Assembly: GCA_037893245.1 (NCBI GenBank)
Contig: JBAIAA010000321.1
Location: forward strand, 930,001-994,000
Direction of reading: 5' to 3'
Source: Crossaster papposus
Lineage: Eukaryota; Echinodermata; Asteroidea; Velatida; Solasteridae
DNA length: 64,000 bases
The notes below the pieces were generated by a model. That model was given only the letters and a program-made list of their open reading frames with translations, searched no databases and was not told the origin of the DNA. Numbering within the stretch: the first letter of the stretch is position 1; the number at the start of each line of letters is the position of its first letter. Positions 22,449 to 34,019 of this stretch are shown in pieces. The translations under genes were made by a program, and so were the position numbers.

Positions 22449-22490
22449 CTTCGCAAGATGATGTCGAGTGACGAAAGCATGTACTACTAA
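22449..22490 (+). CDS. Gene 1 terminal exon with stop codon
   Basis: After acceptor TCTCTCTCCTTTAG in phase 0 it encodes LRKMMSSDESMYY and a TAA stop (22488-22490). The C terminus is acidic-Ser followed by Tyr-Tyr, possible phosphorylation sites. This closes a cytoplasmic tail of about 70 residues. Confidence 0.78.
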   Translation, partial: LRKMMSSDESMYY

Positions 22491-22562
22491 AGCTCTTGAT
22501 TTTCTTTGGCCAAAACTGAGGAAAAAGATCATCCTAATTAATTAAATACATGGTGGTACAAA

Positions 22563-22568
22563 AATAAA
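22563..22568 (+). terminator. Candidate polyadenylation signal of gene 1
   Basis: An AATAAA hexamer lies about 75 bp after the stop codon. It fits a short 3' UTR but is not proof of the cleavage site. Confidence 0.45.
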
Positions 22569-22630
22569 TCCCCATACTTCAAAGATCAACGAACCTAAAC
22601 ATTGATGTGTGTGGCTAGGAAATCTTGTTA

Positions 22631-23535
22631 TGCTAGGAGTCCACTGGGCCAGCGCCAGTTGGTGCCAGTTCGCGCCAAAGATTATGTGATTGGCGCGTAG
22701 TGGCTCGCTGTGGCGCCGAATTAATGTCCGCTTGGCATGTGTCGCCAAGTGGAATAAACTGGGTGTCATATGGCGTGCGCCAAATGCCACCCGGCTTGCT
22801 CCAAAATGTTGCGCCAGTTTGCGCTAGTTCGCGCCATTACACGGCCATTTGATTCCAAAATTCACCCTGTTGGCGCCATTCGCGCCAATAGACGGCTACT
22901 TTGCGCCACTTGGTGATTAGTTTGTGCCAAAGGTCGCCAAATTGGTTTGAACTTGCCGCCGCTTGGCGCTACTTGCCGACTATATAAATATCGGCCATCG
23001 GCTACCCGGTTCAGACCCCCCTCAGCTGCTGTATGAACAACATCTCTACTGGCGCCGAATGGCGGGCAACCAGGTGGCATTTGACGCGAAGTAGTCACCA
23101 ATCGGGTGCCGTTTGGCTCGCGCCACTGCACATTTGGCGCGCTTTGGCGGGCTATCCGCCTCTGTTGGAATTATTTGGCGCGTAGTGGCGCAAACAAGGT
23201 GCGCCAAGTGGCGCCATGTGGCGCGAAATCTCATTGGCGCAACTTGGCGCGCGCCATTACAGTGGATTCCAATAGACGGATTGTTTGCGCCAAAGGGCGA
23301 TATGTTCGCGCTATTTGGTGCCACTTGGCGGACACTTGGCGCTGATTGCTCGATGCAAGTGGCGCGACGAAAATTCTTGCCGCCACATTCAAATTTGGTG
23401 CCGTTACGGGCCACCACGAGCCAGTTGGGAGGCAGTTTGAGCCACTAGGCACCTTATTGGCGACACTAGGCGCCACAGCAAATTGCATTGGCGCAAACTG
23501 GCACCAACTGGCGCTGGCCCAGTGGACTCCTAGCA
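22631..23535. mobile_element. TTGGCGC-saturated MITE, 905 bp
   Basis: The ends are inverted: TGCTAGGAGTCCACTGGGCC and its complement. The element is flanked by TTA on both sides, a likely 3-bp target duplication. The interior contains dozens of TTGGCGC, GCGCCA and GCGCCAAG words on both strands. All frames within it are by-products of this composition. Confidence 0.85.
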
Positions 23536-23624
23536 TTAGAAGGAAAATTATGCGAATGCGAATCTTGTGCTAAAATCACATCCTGCTATACTGGCAGTGT
23601 CCACTTTGAGCTGTTCAACTGTTC

Positions 23625-24130
23625 AGGGGCGCGCCGTCCGCTATCCGGGCTTATTGAGGGCGCCTTTAATTATCTCCAGATTCAGTTCCCAGTACGGTCT
23701 TGGCGCAAGAGTCACGTGAACCCGTAAAATTCCGAGGGCATTCCAAGCATAGCTCTAATAGCTACTCGCCTCCGCATGCGCGCTGAGTCGTTTTCGTTCA
23801 ATGTTGTGTACGATTATTATACACGCTGTGTGTTTCCCATAAATTGCACACGACACCATTGCACAAATGTGACCCAGCACGAGTAAATAAGACACTTTGA
23901 GGCAAAAATGAAAATTGAGATTTTGATTTCATCGTTTAAAGCTAAACAAGCTTTAAATGATGAAATCAAAATCTCAATTTTCATTTTTGCCTCAAAGTGT
24001 CTCATTTACTCGTGCTGGGTCACAAATGTGTTTTTGTACACGTCCGCAAAATGCGAAGATTTTTTGGCTGCCTTGGCACAATGATACACCCGGAAATTGT
24101 TCGCCGTTTGCGGACGTGTAAGACATTAGA
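23625..24130. mobile_element. Foldback-family copy related to 19202-19810, with nested insertion
   Basis: It begins with GGGGCGCGCCGTCCG and shares TACACGCTGTGTGTTTCCCA with the 19-kb foldback. It is interrupted by the hairpin at 23872-24020 and continues with GTACACGTCCGCAAAA to about 24130. Confidence 0.65.
23872..24020. mobile_element. 149-bp near-perfect hairpin MITE with 10-bp target duplication
   Basis: It starts ACCCAGCACGAGTAAATA and ends with the inverse, ACTCGTGCTGGGT. The arms meet at an AAGCTAAACAAGCTT-type centre. It is flanked by CACAAATGTG at 23862-23871 and again at 24021-24030. A 10-bp duplication fits Mutator-like or foldback insertion. Confidence 0.9.
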
Positions 24131-24314
24131 TTGGTTTTCTTTTACTAGATCTTCTGAAAATACGATAAGTAAACAATCCAATTTTCGAGGATTTCAGAAC
24201 CTTGTACCCTTTTAAAGAGTATACACATATATTTTAGTTTCATATGTTTTAGTTTCAACAAAACTGAATGTAAACAAACTAAATTATAATAAGTTTATAA
24301 AGCACGCTGTAGCC

Positions 24315-24645
24315 CGTTAAAAGTAGGATACACTATTGGTAATTGCTTGAATTATTAGGAATGGGTGGATTTTATAGGGGGTTAGTAAATATTGTTTAAC
24401 TGACCTTTTCGAAGTTTTACAATTATGGATGCCGAAGGAAAAAAGCAAGAAAAACGGCATTCCTTTTTAACCGGCTTCGGGCAGTTCTTCTTTTATATAC
24501 AATTTAAGTTTAAGAATTACAGATGCCTAATGCAATCATTCGGCTGGATGCCTAAAATCATTATTTACTTTTATATAAGTAAGATATTTCTTAATAATTC
24601 GGTAGTAAAATTGTTCGATATCTGTAAATGTTGTATACTACCTTG
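24315..24645. mobile_element. ~370-bp MITE family, copy 4 (inverted)
   Basis: It runs from AAAAGTAGGATACACTATTG to GTTGTATACTACCTT. Landmarks are GGATGCCTAAAATCATTATT and AAGAAAAACGGC. Confidence 0.7.
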
Positions 24646-24649
24646 AAGT

Positions 24650-25150
24650 TATGTTTTTAAACAAAACGTTGTCTGAGTGTATAGTGTGTACAATTATGGA
24701 GTGTTTAAGTTCTGGGCTGGCATACACTATACATGTACATGTACATGTATATTTTTGACGATTAGAAGCAGAATTTATTTTCCAAAATAAAAATGTGTGT
24801 GGATCTAATATACGGTAATGGTGAATAGTTTGTAAAGAAGTAGATGTTCAGAAGGAATCCGTAAAAAAATTAAAAAAATTAAGGAGTCGTGCATTTGTTT
24901 ATTTGAACTTACTTTTTAGGAAGAGTTGTATAGGTTGTTTAATCTATGTTTTAAGATTTAAAGGTGTAATGCACATGTATAGTTTGGGATTTAGTGCAAA
25001 AGAGCTGTTTTAAAGTTTGAGTTTGTTGGTGGTTGTTATTTTGAATTGGAATTTGTGTTTTTCAAGATGTAATGAGGGAGGTGTCGATGGAGAAAGCATT
25101 AGGTGTAAGCCTGTTACATTTTGAGAGAAACTTTGTACTCTGTGTACAGT
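24650..25150. other. AT-rich sequence without a recognised gene
   Basis: A CATGTA run occurs near 24735. An AAAAAATTAAAAAAATTAAGG stretch is near 24865. No exon, element end or RNA gene was seen. Confidence 0.4.
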
Positions 25151-25574
25151 GTTTTGTTATTATTATTTGTAATGGTTTATTGTTAACATTTAAACATTGC
25201 AGCCAAAACGGCTGAATTGTGTTTAAAATCCATCATTCGAGTACAAAAACACTAAAAAGCTGACAAGGATTATATACTTGCGTCACACATAAAAATGTAA
25301 ATTAAAATAGATAGAATTAAAATAGATATGCAAATATATATACTACGTTAAACCACAAAACAAGAGTCGCCACAAAAACGACATTACATTATTTTTGTTA
25401 AGTGAGTCAACCAGGGATGGGATACACCTAATTTTATACCGGTTTGTTCCATATTTAGTTGGATACATCTTATTTGCATTATAATTATGTAAGTTATTTC
25501 TTTTTGGTGGAAGCCAGTCCCTGTAGTTTTTAGAAACAAGGAGTTTTTTCTCCAAAGTTAAGAAAAAGCTGCTT

Positions 25575-25805
25575 AAGTCTATTTGAGATAGTGGCTAAAC
25601 CAACCTGGTTACATATTTCGTCATAGGATTTAGTTGCATTGAAGTTGTCATCCAGTATGGTATGAAAGGATTTATTTTGTAACCGCTCCAAGTCTATTTC
25701 AGATAGTGGCTAAACCAACCTGGTTACATATTTCATCATAGGATTTAGTTGCATTGAATTTGTCAGCCAGTATGGTACGAAAGGATTTATTTTGTAACCG
25801 CTCAA
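25575..25805 (-). repeat. 115-bp tandem duplication in the LINE C-terminal region
   Basis: Two units begin at 25575 and 25690 with AAGTCTATTT. Each contains GATAGTGGCTAAACCAACCT and TTATTTTGTAACCGCTC. The period is 115 bp, not a multiple of three, so it also breaks the frame. Confidence 0.85.
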
Positions 25806-27593
25806 AAGAAATACTGTGTGCCTTTGTCAATCCGGAATACCATACAGGACAGGCATAGGCCGTACATATACATAACATACACTGTTAGCAGATCCTTAAT
25901 AGGAACAAAACATCGCTTAAGTTGACGTAACAAGAAAAACCTACGGTTAAAATTACGACACAGGTTAGTGATCTGGGTTTCCCACTTCAAGTTACTCTGT
26001 ATATTAACACCTAAAAGCTTCAAGCAATCCGTTTGCTTAATTTGGGAATGAGATATATGTCAAAATAAGGTGTGTTAGGTGGGTTTAGTCGAAAACTAAT
26101 TTTCATACATTGACATTTGTTTTATCTCAGTGGTATTGGGAACAAAATCATTGATCATGACTAAAAAAAAATTGGTTCAATGTTGGTTCCTTGAGGAACT
26201 CCAGCATGCAAAATGTCCCCAAAAGAAAGAAAACCACTGTACTGAACAGACTGGAAGCGATATGATAAGAAGCTACATAACCAAGGAATTAAGGATGATC
26301 TAACCCCCAATTGAATAAATTTAGTGTTGACAATATTGTGGTCAGCTCTATCAAATGCCTTACTGAAATCTGTGGCTATCAACATGGCAGAATTCTGTGA
26401 GTTATCAAGAGCACTATGTATATCATCCAAAAGTCTAATCAAACAATGGGATGTAGAATTACCCCTTAATGATTCAAATTGGCATTTATCAAGGGAAGCT
26501 CTGATATCATTCAGGATTCATTCAACAATAACATCTTCACAAATCTTTGAGAATATACACGTGAGTGAGATAGGACGAACACTGTCAATATTCAGAGGAT
26601 TGGTTTTAGGTACGAGGACAACAACATTTTTCCCCAAATTTCAGGAACTGCACCTTCTCGGAGTGAACAATTAACAATTCTGGTCAAGGGAAACATATAC
26701 TTCATAAGCAAAACATTTTAAGAGACGAGGCGGTAGACAATCAGGCCCCCCAGATTTACCTATAGTTTGATCTTTTTGAGTTTATTAAAAACTTAAATAG
26801 GTGTTACCACTTGAGCTAAACATTGTGAGGATAAGTATGCAGGTAATTTACCCAAGTCTAAACGAGGAATATCATCGGCCACAGAATTAACCTTTGTTTT
26901 AATTAAACTTCATTTATTTTGCTGGTAATCTCTACGGGCGAGGTACCAGGTATATCAAGGGTATGTTTGCACTCCATACCAGCCATTTCCTTTATTTGTT
27001 GGTGCCATTGTCTCGGGTTGCTTACTCTAAGTTTGACAATACTGGAATTATAGAAGGCAACCCTCGCTAGTTTAATAAACCTAATAACCTTATTGCGGAG
27101 AAGTTTCCCAAGGCTAGTTTTAGCACTCTTAGAAGCTTTCTGGCGTTTAATAATAAAAGATTTAATTTCAGGGTTCATCTACGGCTTGTCATTGTTGTGG
27201 AGACAAACAGTTTTAGTCAGAAAGTACTTATCCAAAGCACCTTGCAGAACTTGGTAAAACTCATCAGCTTGAACACAGGTTGAAGGTGCTGACGTAACGG
27301 CATTCCAGTCATATTTTGTTATCCACTGGCCGAATTCACGCCTGTCCGAGTCTCTAATGGGTCGCACCACCCTGCGTTGAGTAGAAGTTGGTTGATGAGG
27401 CAAATCAACAGGGAGCCAAAGGACCATTTTATGGTCACTTAGCCAATGGGTGAAGTTCTCTGCGGGGTACGGTAGTAACGCTTCAAATTCGTTATAATTG
27501 TATCCAGGGTAGCTTGTCCTCTTATAGGAGCATTAACGATCTGGACCAGACCGGTCAGACGACAGACAAGATTAGTATCCAGTTTATTACAAT

Positions 27594-28165
27594 TCCCAAG
27601 GATGACAATTCCAGATGAGAGATGTTTAGATTGAAACGCATCCAAGGTAGATACCAAAATGTTCAATAAGTAGGTTATTATACGATGATGCTGGCGGTTG
27701 ATAACATTCCCAAGGATGACAATTCCAGATGAGAGATGTTTAGATTGAAACGCAATCAAGGTAGATACCAAAATGTTCAATACGTAGGTCATTATACGAT
27801 GATGCTGGCGGTTGATAAAATTCCCAAGGATGACAATTCCAGATGAGAGATGTTTAGATTGAAACGCATCCAAAGTAGATACCAAAATGTTCAATAAGTA
27901 GGTCATTCTACGATGATGCTGGCGGTTGATAAAATTCCCAAGGATGACAATTCCGGATGAGAGATGTTTAGATTGAAACGCATCCAAGGTAGATACCACA
28001 ATGTTCAATAAGTAGGTCATTATACGATGATGCTGGCGGTTGATAAAATTCCCAAGGATGACAATTCCAGATGAGAGATGTTTAGATTGAAACGCATCCA
28101 AGGTAGATACCTTAATGTTCAATGAGTAGGTCATTATACGATGATGCTGGCGGTTGATAAAGGAC
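27594..28165 (-). repeat. 114-bp in-frame tandem repeat inside a LINE endonuclease, five units
   Basis: Units share CCCAAGGATGACAATTCC, spaced 114 bp (starts near 27594, 27708, 27822, 27936 and 28050). Each encodes 38 residues ending in HLSSGIVILGNF, the region of the APE endonuclease GDFN motif. The Asp of that motif is Asn in every unit read. Units differ by only a few bases. The reading frame stays open through all copies. Confidence 0.9.
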
Positions 28166-28879
28166 AGCGACTAATATAAGCCAGAAACTGCCCTTGGTAG
28201 ACGCGATGGCCTGGTCCATAACCATATACTTCAAGTTTATCACGTACCCTGATTTGCTCCAGAGTTCTCACTTGAATGCTATCACGCACATACAGGGCAA
28301 CTCCTCCACCTCTTTTATGCTTTCGTGGTTTGCTATGTAGACTGTATCCAGAGATGCCAAAGTAACTAGGTTCCACATTTGCCGGGAACCAGGTTTCAGA
28401 AATTGCAGCAATATCAATATTATTTATTGACAAGATCACCGACAGTTCATCGATTCGTTTAACTAGTGATCTGGCATTTATTAGGGTAAACGATGGGAGT
28501 TTGACATTCCTCAGAACAGTTGATCCAATATCAACAGTCTTTTCAACAGTAAGATTAAATGGGTTACGATGTCAGGACGCTCTAATTCTCTGCAACTTAC
28601 AGGATGGCGTTAGTAGGAAAGGTGTAGGCATGCATGGAGGGCCAGGCATGCGGTCGGACGAAACAATAACGGCAATTTTCTTTGTGATACTCCTTCCAGT
28701 TCCACCACGCTTGCCACATTTAGTCCGTTTTTCTTATATTTTCGAGATTCAGATTCATGATTTAAAATGCATTTAAAATCTATGACAGAAATGTAAGGGT
28801 AGGCCTAACATATACAAAAGTATGAATAAGGATAAAACTGCTGCAAACTGCTTACTGGCTGAAATGACCTGAAATATAC

Positions 28880-30520
28880 AAATCAAATAAGTTAGAAGGC
28901 CTAATATTTCGATCTTAACAAGATCTTCTTCAGAGACTTAATGGCTGTGTACAAGAAACAAACATATATAGGGCAACATACAACATGATGCACATCATGG
29001 ATGGAGGAAGAAACACAAAAGAAAAAAGCACAAAGTCCAATGGAACAATCAACAAAAGGAGGATTAGGCTGAGGGATTAAAGGGTGAGGTCAGTAAGGGT
29101 TAGGATCAAAGTCAGGGTAGGAACAAAAACAGAAGGGGTAAAACCACAAGGAAGGGGGTCCAGGGTGGAGATCAAAGGGAAGAACTAACAAAGAGGTATG
29201 AATAATAGGAAGGGGAGGGGGGGGGGGGGGGGTAGGAAAATAGACAGGAGAAACTTGAATCTGAAACAGATGACAAATAGAAGAACAAATTGAAGTTAAT
29301 CATTTCCTAGTTGTACATGTATGTTAAGCCCATGTGGTTGAATAGTCCGAAGACGATTCATCCAAACTCTCTCCCGGCTGAGGCGGACCGGACTCATTCC
29401 GGTGGCCAAGTGATTCTATGCCCTGTAGAATCATATCAGAAATGCAATGGTTAGGCTGGTTAAAGTGATGTCCGACGGGGGTATCCAGTTTCTTGGTGTG
29501 GACAGTCGATCGATGACCGTAGAAACGCTTTTGTATGGCATTTTTGGTATCTCCGACATACTGAACTCAACAAAACCTGCAAGAGATGAGATATATGACA
29601 TTAGATGTACTGCAAGTGATGTTACCAATAATTATATGAGTAGTACCAGAAGAGTGGCCAGAAAAGGAGTCAGACTCCTAGTTGTGGATCTGGCAGACCA
29701 CACATCTGGAACTGCACTTGAAAGTTCCGTGCTGGATGGGAGGAGATGCATCCAAGCTGGGAACTTCGGCTCGAACAATGAGGTCTCGTAGATTACGAGG
29801 GCGTCTATACGCCAATACAGGGCTGTCGGGGATAGCGTGGACAAGGCGATCTGAAGTGTGGAGAATGTGATGGCTGTCGTTAGTAATTTTGCGAAGGGAA
29901 TGGAGACTGGGGTGAAAGGTAGTTACCAGGGGGATCATGGATTTGGCATTAGTCTGGGGGGCCAAATTTCTGGGTACAGATTTGGCTCTGGCAATGGCAC
30001 GTTGAACTTGGCGGGAGCTGTGACCCCTGGCAACCAAGTTGTTCTTCAGTATCTGTGAATGGCGGGAGAAGTTATAAGTCATTAGAACAAATCCTTTTGA
30101 GTCTGAGGGCCTGACTAAATGCTATACCAGTCTTACAATGCCCAGGGTGACAGCTGGAGGAGTGGAGTTTCTGGTGTGTGTCTGTGGGTTTAGAATACAG
30201 ATCAGTGGTTATTACGTTATCCTCCTTGCAGATGGTGACATCCAGGAAGTGGGCCTGATGATGCGAGTGCTCTGATGTGAACTTGATGGTCCTGTTGAAG
30301 GAATTCATGTAATTAGTGAAAGTTAGCAGACTGTCCTCATCACTGGTCCAGATGAAAAATACACCATCAATGTATCTCCACCAGATCCAGGGACGGCACG
30401 GTGCTAAAGCAAGCATGCGTTCCTCGAGGTCACCCATGAAGAGGCATGCAAAGGAGGGTGCCATGCGAGTACCCATTGCAGTGCCATGTACCTGTAAATA
30501 GTGCTTATCTAGGAAGGAAA
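28880..30520 (-). pseudogene. Penelope-like element with GIY-YIG endonuclease, 5' truncated
   Basis: Minus strand 30520-30072 encodes the reverse-transcriptase palm. It includes QVHGTAMGTRMAP and the catalytic block as RYIDGVFFIW, where the usual second Asp is Gly. It also includes HFLDVTI and LYSKPTDTHQ. 30082-29640 is the connector, with PFS-like YNFSRHSQILKNN and CVVC. 29630-29295 encodes a GIY-YIG nuclease: VIYLISC, QYVGDT, then RERVWMNRLRTIQPHGLN. A TGA stop sits where Gly is expected before VQYVGDT, and a frameshift precedes RERVW. This copy is inactive. The non-coding 3' part runs to about 28880. Confidence 0.85.
29212..29233 (+). repeat. G-rich tract
   Basis: A run of G (GGGGAGGGGGGGGGG) lies in the 3' part of the Penelope-like element. 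Confidence 0.85.
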
Positions 30521-30539
30521 AAGTACGTATACATCAGAA

Positions 30540-31219
30540 AATATTGAAGGATTTATTGAGTAGGCCTATAAGCATTTCTTAGTTTTAGGTAAAGTCTGGT
30601 AAAGTCTGGTTTGAATATTACACATTTAAAAGGTGTATTAATAAAAAACTGTTTAACAATTTTGTTTTAAATTCCATTTCTTCTGAGACAGTTTGGTTTT
30701 AACAAACCTGTTATGATTATGTAAAGCCCATTTCACACTTGTCCGAATCGTCACTCCGTTCATGTTCCGAGTAAAAAATTATGGAATCGGTGTTTAATCG
30801 GTTTGAACTGAACTCAACGGATTTCTCTCGGTTTCCCTCGGTTTTCCAACGCTATATACTCGTGTACGTTCGGTGATGCACTGAGGAACTTGGAGAAATT
30901 ATTGAACCTGTTTAATAATTTCTCCGAATTGTCGCGGCAACCTCAATACGGACGGTATCCGGTATACAAACGGAATATGCACGGAATGCACGGAATATAC
31001 ACTGTACTCGTTCGTTGCCATTCGTTGCAATGCGGAATAGATACGGAAGAGTACGGAACAGGCCTCCGATTCCGATCCATAACCGTATGTATTCAGAGTT
31101 CATTTCGAACCCACACCATTGTAATGCCGATCAAAAAACGGACGCACCGAATTGAAGGCCACTACTCCGATGATATACCGCATTACCACGATGTAATACC
31201 GCATATTAAACGAACATAT
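30540..31219. other. Unclassified sequence, partly MITE-like
   Basis: From about 30722 (AAGCCCATTTCACACTTGTC) the sequence becomes rich in CGGTTT, CGGAAT and TACGG words, like the left half of a word-rich MITE whose right end is not seen. It abuts the element starting at 31222. No gene is supported. Confidence 0.4.
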
Positions 31220-31221
31220 TA

Positions 31222-34014
31222 CGGAAGCTTAAAGTGACCATCCGCGTTTCCGCGTTTCTGAGATAATTTATTTCGGTAAGACGGAATACTGAGATAAAAA
31301 GACGTCTTTCCTAATATTGTATCTCAGAAAGACGTCTTCATGTGATAATCGTATCTCAAAAAGACGCCTTTCCATGATATCGTATCTTAGAAGGACGTCA
31401 TTCCGTGATATTATATCTCGGAAAGACGTCTTTCTATGATAATCGTATCTCGGAAAGACGTTTTTCCATGATAATCGTATTTCGGAAAGACGTCTTTCCA
31501 TGATAATCGTATCTCGGAAAGACGTCTTTCCATGATACTCGTATCTCTCAAGAAGACGTCTTTCAACGATATACTACGGTGGCCCACAACTGTCACTGCC
31601 AAAGTAAAACGTCGTGGCCAAAGCAAATGTACGGAAGCTTAAAGTGACCATCCGCGTTTCCGCGTTTCTGAGATAATTTATCTTGGAAAGACGGAATACT
31701 GAGATAAAAATATGTCTTTCCGTGATATCGTATCTCAAAAAGACGTCTTTTCTAATAATCGTATCTCAGAAAGACGTCTTTCCATGATAATCGTATCTCA
31801 GAAAGACGCCGTTCCATGATATCGTATCTTAGAAAGACGTCTTTCCGTGATATTATATCTCAGAAAGACGTCTTTCACTGATATCGTATCTCGAAAAAAA
31901 GACGTCTTTCCATGATAATCGTGTCTCTCAAGAAGACGTCTTTCAACAATATACTACGGTGGCCCACAACTGTCACGGCCAAAGTAAAGGCGTCGTGGCC
32001 AAAGCAAAAGCGTCACGGAAAAAGAAAAATGACTACCATACGGATTGATTAAAGGCCGACTTTAGTCTCGGTAAACCATGGAAAAATGAAATGTGGCAAA
32101 TTGGTAAAACTGGTTCCCACCAAATTACATTTCAATAGACCCTGGTACTCCTGACGTCCAACTTACGTCGACGTGCGCTTTCTTATTGGGTTGTCTGCAT
32201 GGTGGGTTCGAAGTTGAAACAAATCGTGACGTCTTTAGTACTTCCCAAAAATTATTGTGTTCTGTACAAAAGCACAATTGTGTTGCAATGCACCATGGGT
32301 AGGCCTACTATACTGGGATCAATAATTGTAGGCATTTAGTTGGACCGTAACTGCACGTCCGCAGTAATGATTTGGTTTAACATTATATTAAACGAATGCC
32401 AACTTGTTCACACACAAGTCAGCATTATCGCTGGTGAGGGCTATAGCATATTGAATTGCAACAAGACTCTTAATTACAGTAAGGTCTAGGCAACATAAAT
32501 TTCGCGACCGAAAAAGCAACTTTTCAAACACCTTTCTTATTGACTTTACTAAAGACACTTTCTTACTAGAGAGTATTACCGTGGTGTTACCGCAAACTCC
32601 TATTGCCTTTTCACCAGGCAAACATTCAAATCTCATAAAGACACTGTTACCCAAGAGGAGATTGCGGACAATCTTAAAAAATTGCTTCTGGCAAGGCCCC
32701 TTGTTTCGACGGGTTGAATTCTTTTGTAATCAAACAGGCAAGGTATTTGTTTGCCAAACCTTTTATCATTTATCCTCAACAAAATGTTTAACACCAGTAT
32801 ATAGTATATATTTCCCGATGGATAAAACCAAAGTTATACCAATTTAAAAAAAAAGGTTGTAGGCATGATATTACTAATTATAGACCAATATCGGTTCTGT
32901 CGACATTCTCTAATCTATTTGAAAGGATAATATACATTCGATTAATATATTTTATTAATAAGAATGATATTATTTTTGAGCCACAATTTGGTTTCAGACA
33001 AAATCAGGTAACTGAATTATCAACATCACATGTACTCAGTAAAATATGTAATGCGATCGATCATAATAAATTCTCAATTGGCATATTCCTTGACTTATCT
33101 AAAGCCTTTGACACAGTCAATCATAATATATTAATTAGTAAGATGTAACATTACGGTGTGCGTGGGACTGCCCTAGACCTATTTAAATGTTTCATGACGA
33201 TCAGACCTATCACCTGTCATTTAAAAACAAATCCGCGTTTTTGATGACATTATCACGGTGTCGCACATTTGTCGTGTATTTGTGTGACAAATTGATTATA
33301 TATTTTTTATAAATTTAGCATATTGTGTTGATGAGATATGGCTTGAAAGTCCAATTCAACTCAAAAGTTCATATTTACGATGACGTCGTCATTACGTCGA
33401 CACCTTATTTTTCTTTTTACATATAACACATCCCGGGATACCAACATACCAATTTTAAACCCAATCTAATAATTCCGAAGATACAAGGCCTTGAAAATTG
33501 CACCTTTAACTTGACGTTACATGACACTAGATGACGTCATTGTCTTTTGCAACACTGTGACACTTGACTTTTTCCGCAGTGCTTTTGTTTCTGCTGCGGG
33601 GCTTTTGCCGTGACAGTTGTGGGCCACCGTAATAATCGTGGGAAAGACGCCTTTCTATGATGAAAGACGTCTTTCCGACATAAAATATCGTGGGAAGACG
33701 TCTTTCCGAGATACGATTATCATGGAAAGACGTCTTTCTGAGATACGATATCAGGGACAGACATATTTTTATCTCAGTATTCCGTCTTTCCGAGATAAAT
33801 TATCTCAGAAACGCGGAAACGCGGATGGCCACTTTAAGCTTCCGTAGTGATACGATTATCACAGGAAGACTTCTTTCCGAGATACGATATTACGGAAAGA
33901 CGTCTTTCCGAGAAACGATATCACGGAAAGACATATTTTTATCTCAGTATTCCGTCTTTCCAAGATAAATTATCTTAGAAACGCGGAAACGCGGATGGTC
34001 ACTTTAAGCTTCCG
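31222..34014. mobile_element. 2.8-kb TIR element with arms made of ~33-bp repeats
   Basis: The ends CGGAAGCTTAAAGTGACCAT and ATGGTCACTTTAAGCTTCCG are inverted and flanked by TA. Each arm is doubled: a second internal copy of the terminus lies at 31632 and, inverted, at 33844. Arms consist of ~33-bp units such as ATCTCAGAAAGACGTCTTTC. Both arms end inward at CAACTGTCACGG or its inverse. The core (32010-33600) contains a LINE fragment. No transposase is visible. TA flanks suggest a Tc1/mariner-type mobiliser. Confidence 0.75.
32790..33200 (+). pseudogene. LINE reverse-transcriptase fragment
   Basis: Translated with small frame changes it reads NYRPISVLSTFSNLFERI, PQFGFRQNQVTE, and LDLSKAFDTVNHNIL. 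These are consecutive N-terminal reverse-transcriptase blocks of a Jockey/CR1-type LINE. The sequence breaks off near 33200. It is nested in the core of the TIR element. Confidence 0.8.
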
Positions 34015-34019
34015 TAATA

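Larger units (their letters stand above)
25155..28800 (-). pseudogene. CR1/Jockey-type LINE, rearranged and frameshifted
   Basis: Read on the minus strand, 28500-28134 encodes the start of an APE-type endonuclease (FTLINARSLVKRIDEL, then IAAISETWFP and GGGVALYV). 28134-27439 holds a tandemly amplified part of that domain, then QIVNAPIRG and LDTIITNL. 27427-26903 is the linker. 26442-26161 is reverse transcriptase, with ATDFSKAFDRADHNIV and AGVPQGTNIEP. 26023-25340 is the C-terminal region (LGVNIQSNLKWETQI, RFFLLRQLKRC). The 3' UTR ends near 25155 in an ATAATAATA tail. Frameshifts and stops separate the parts, and the YADD region is not open, so this copy is not functional. Confidence 0.85.

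Noticed and set aside
22542..23573. Several overlapping frames of 75-123 residues on both strands
   Set aside because: They arise from the GC-rich TTGGCGC words of a MITE, show no domain and mirror each other across the inverted ends.
27594..28165. CRISPR-like array of regular repeats
   Set aside because: The 114-bp units are contiguous with no unique spacers and encode part of a LINE endonuclease.
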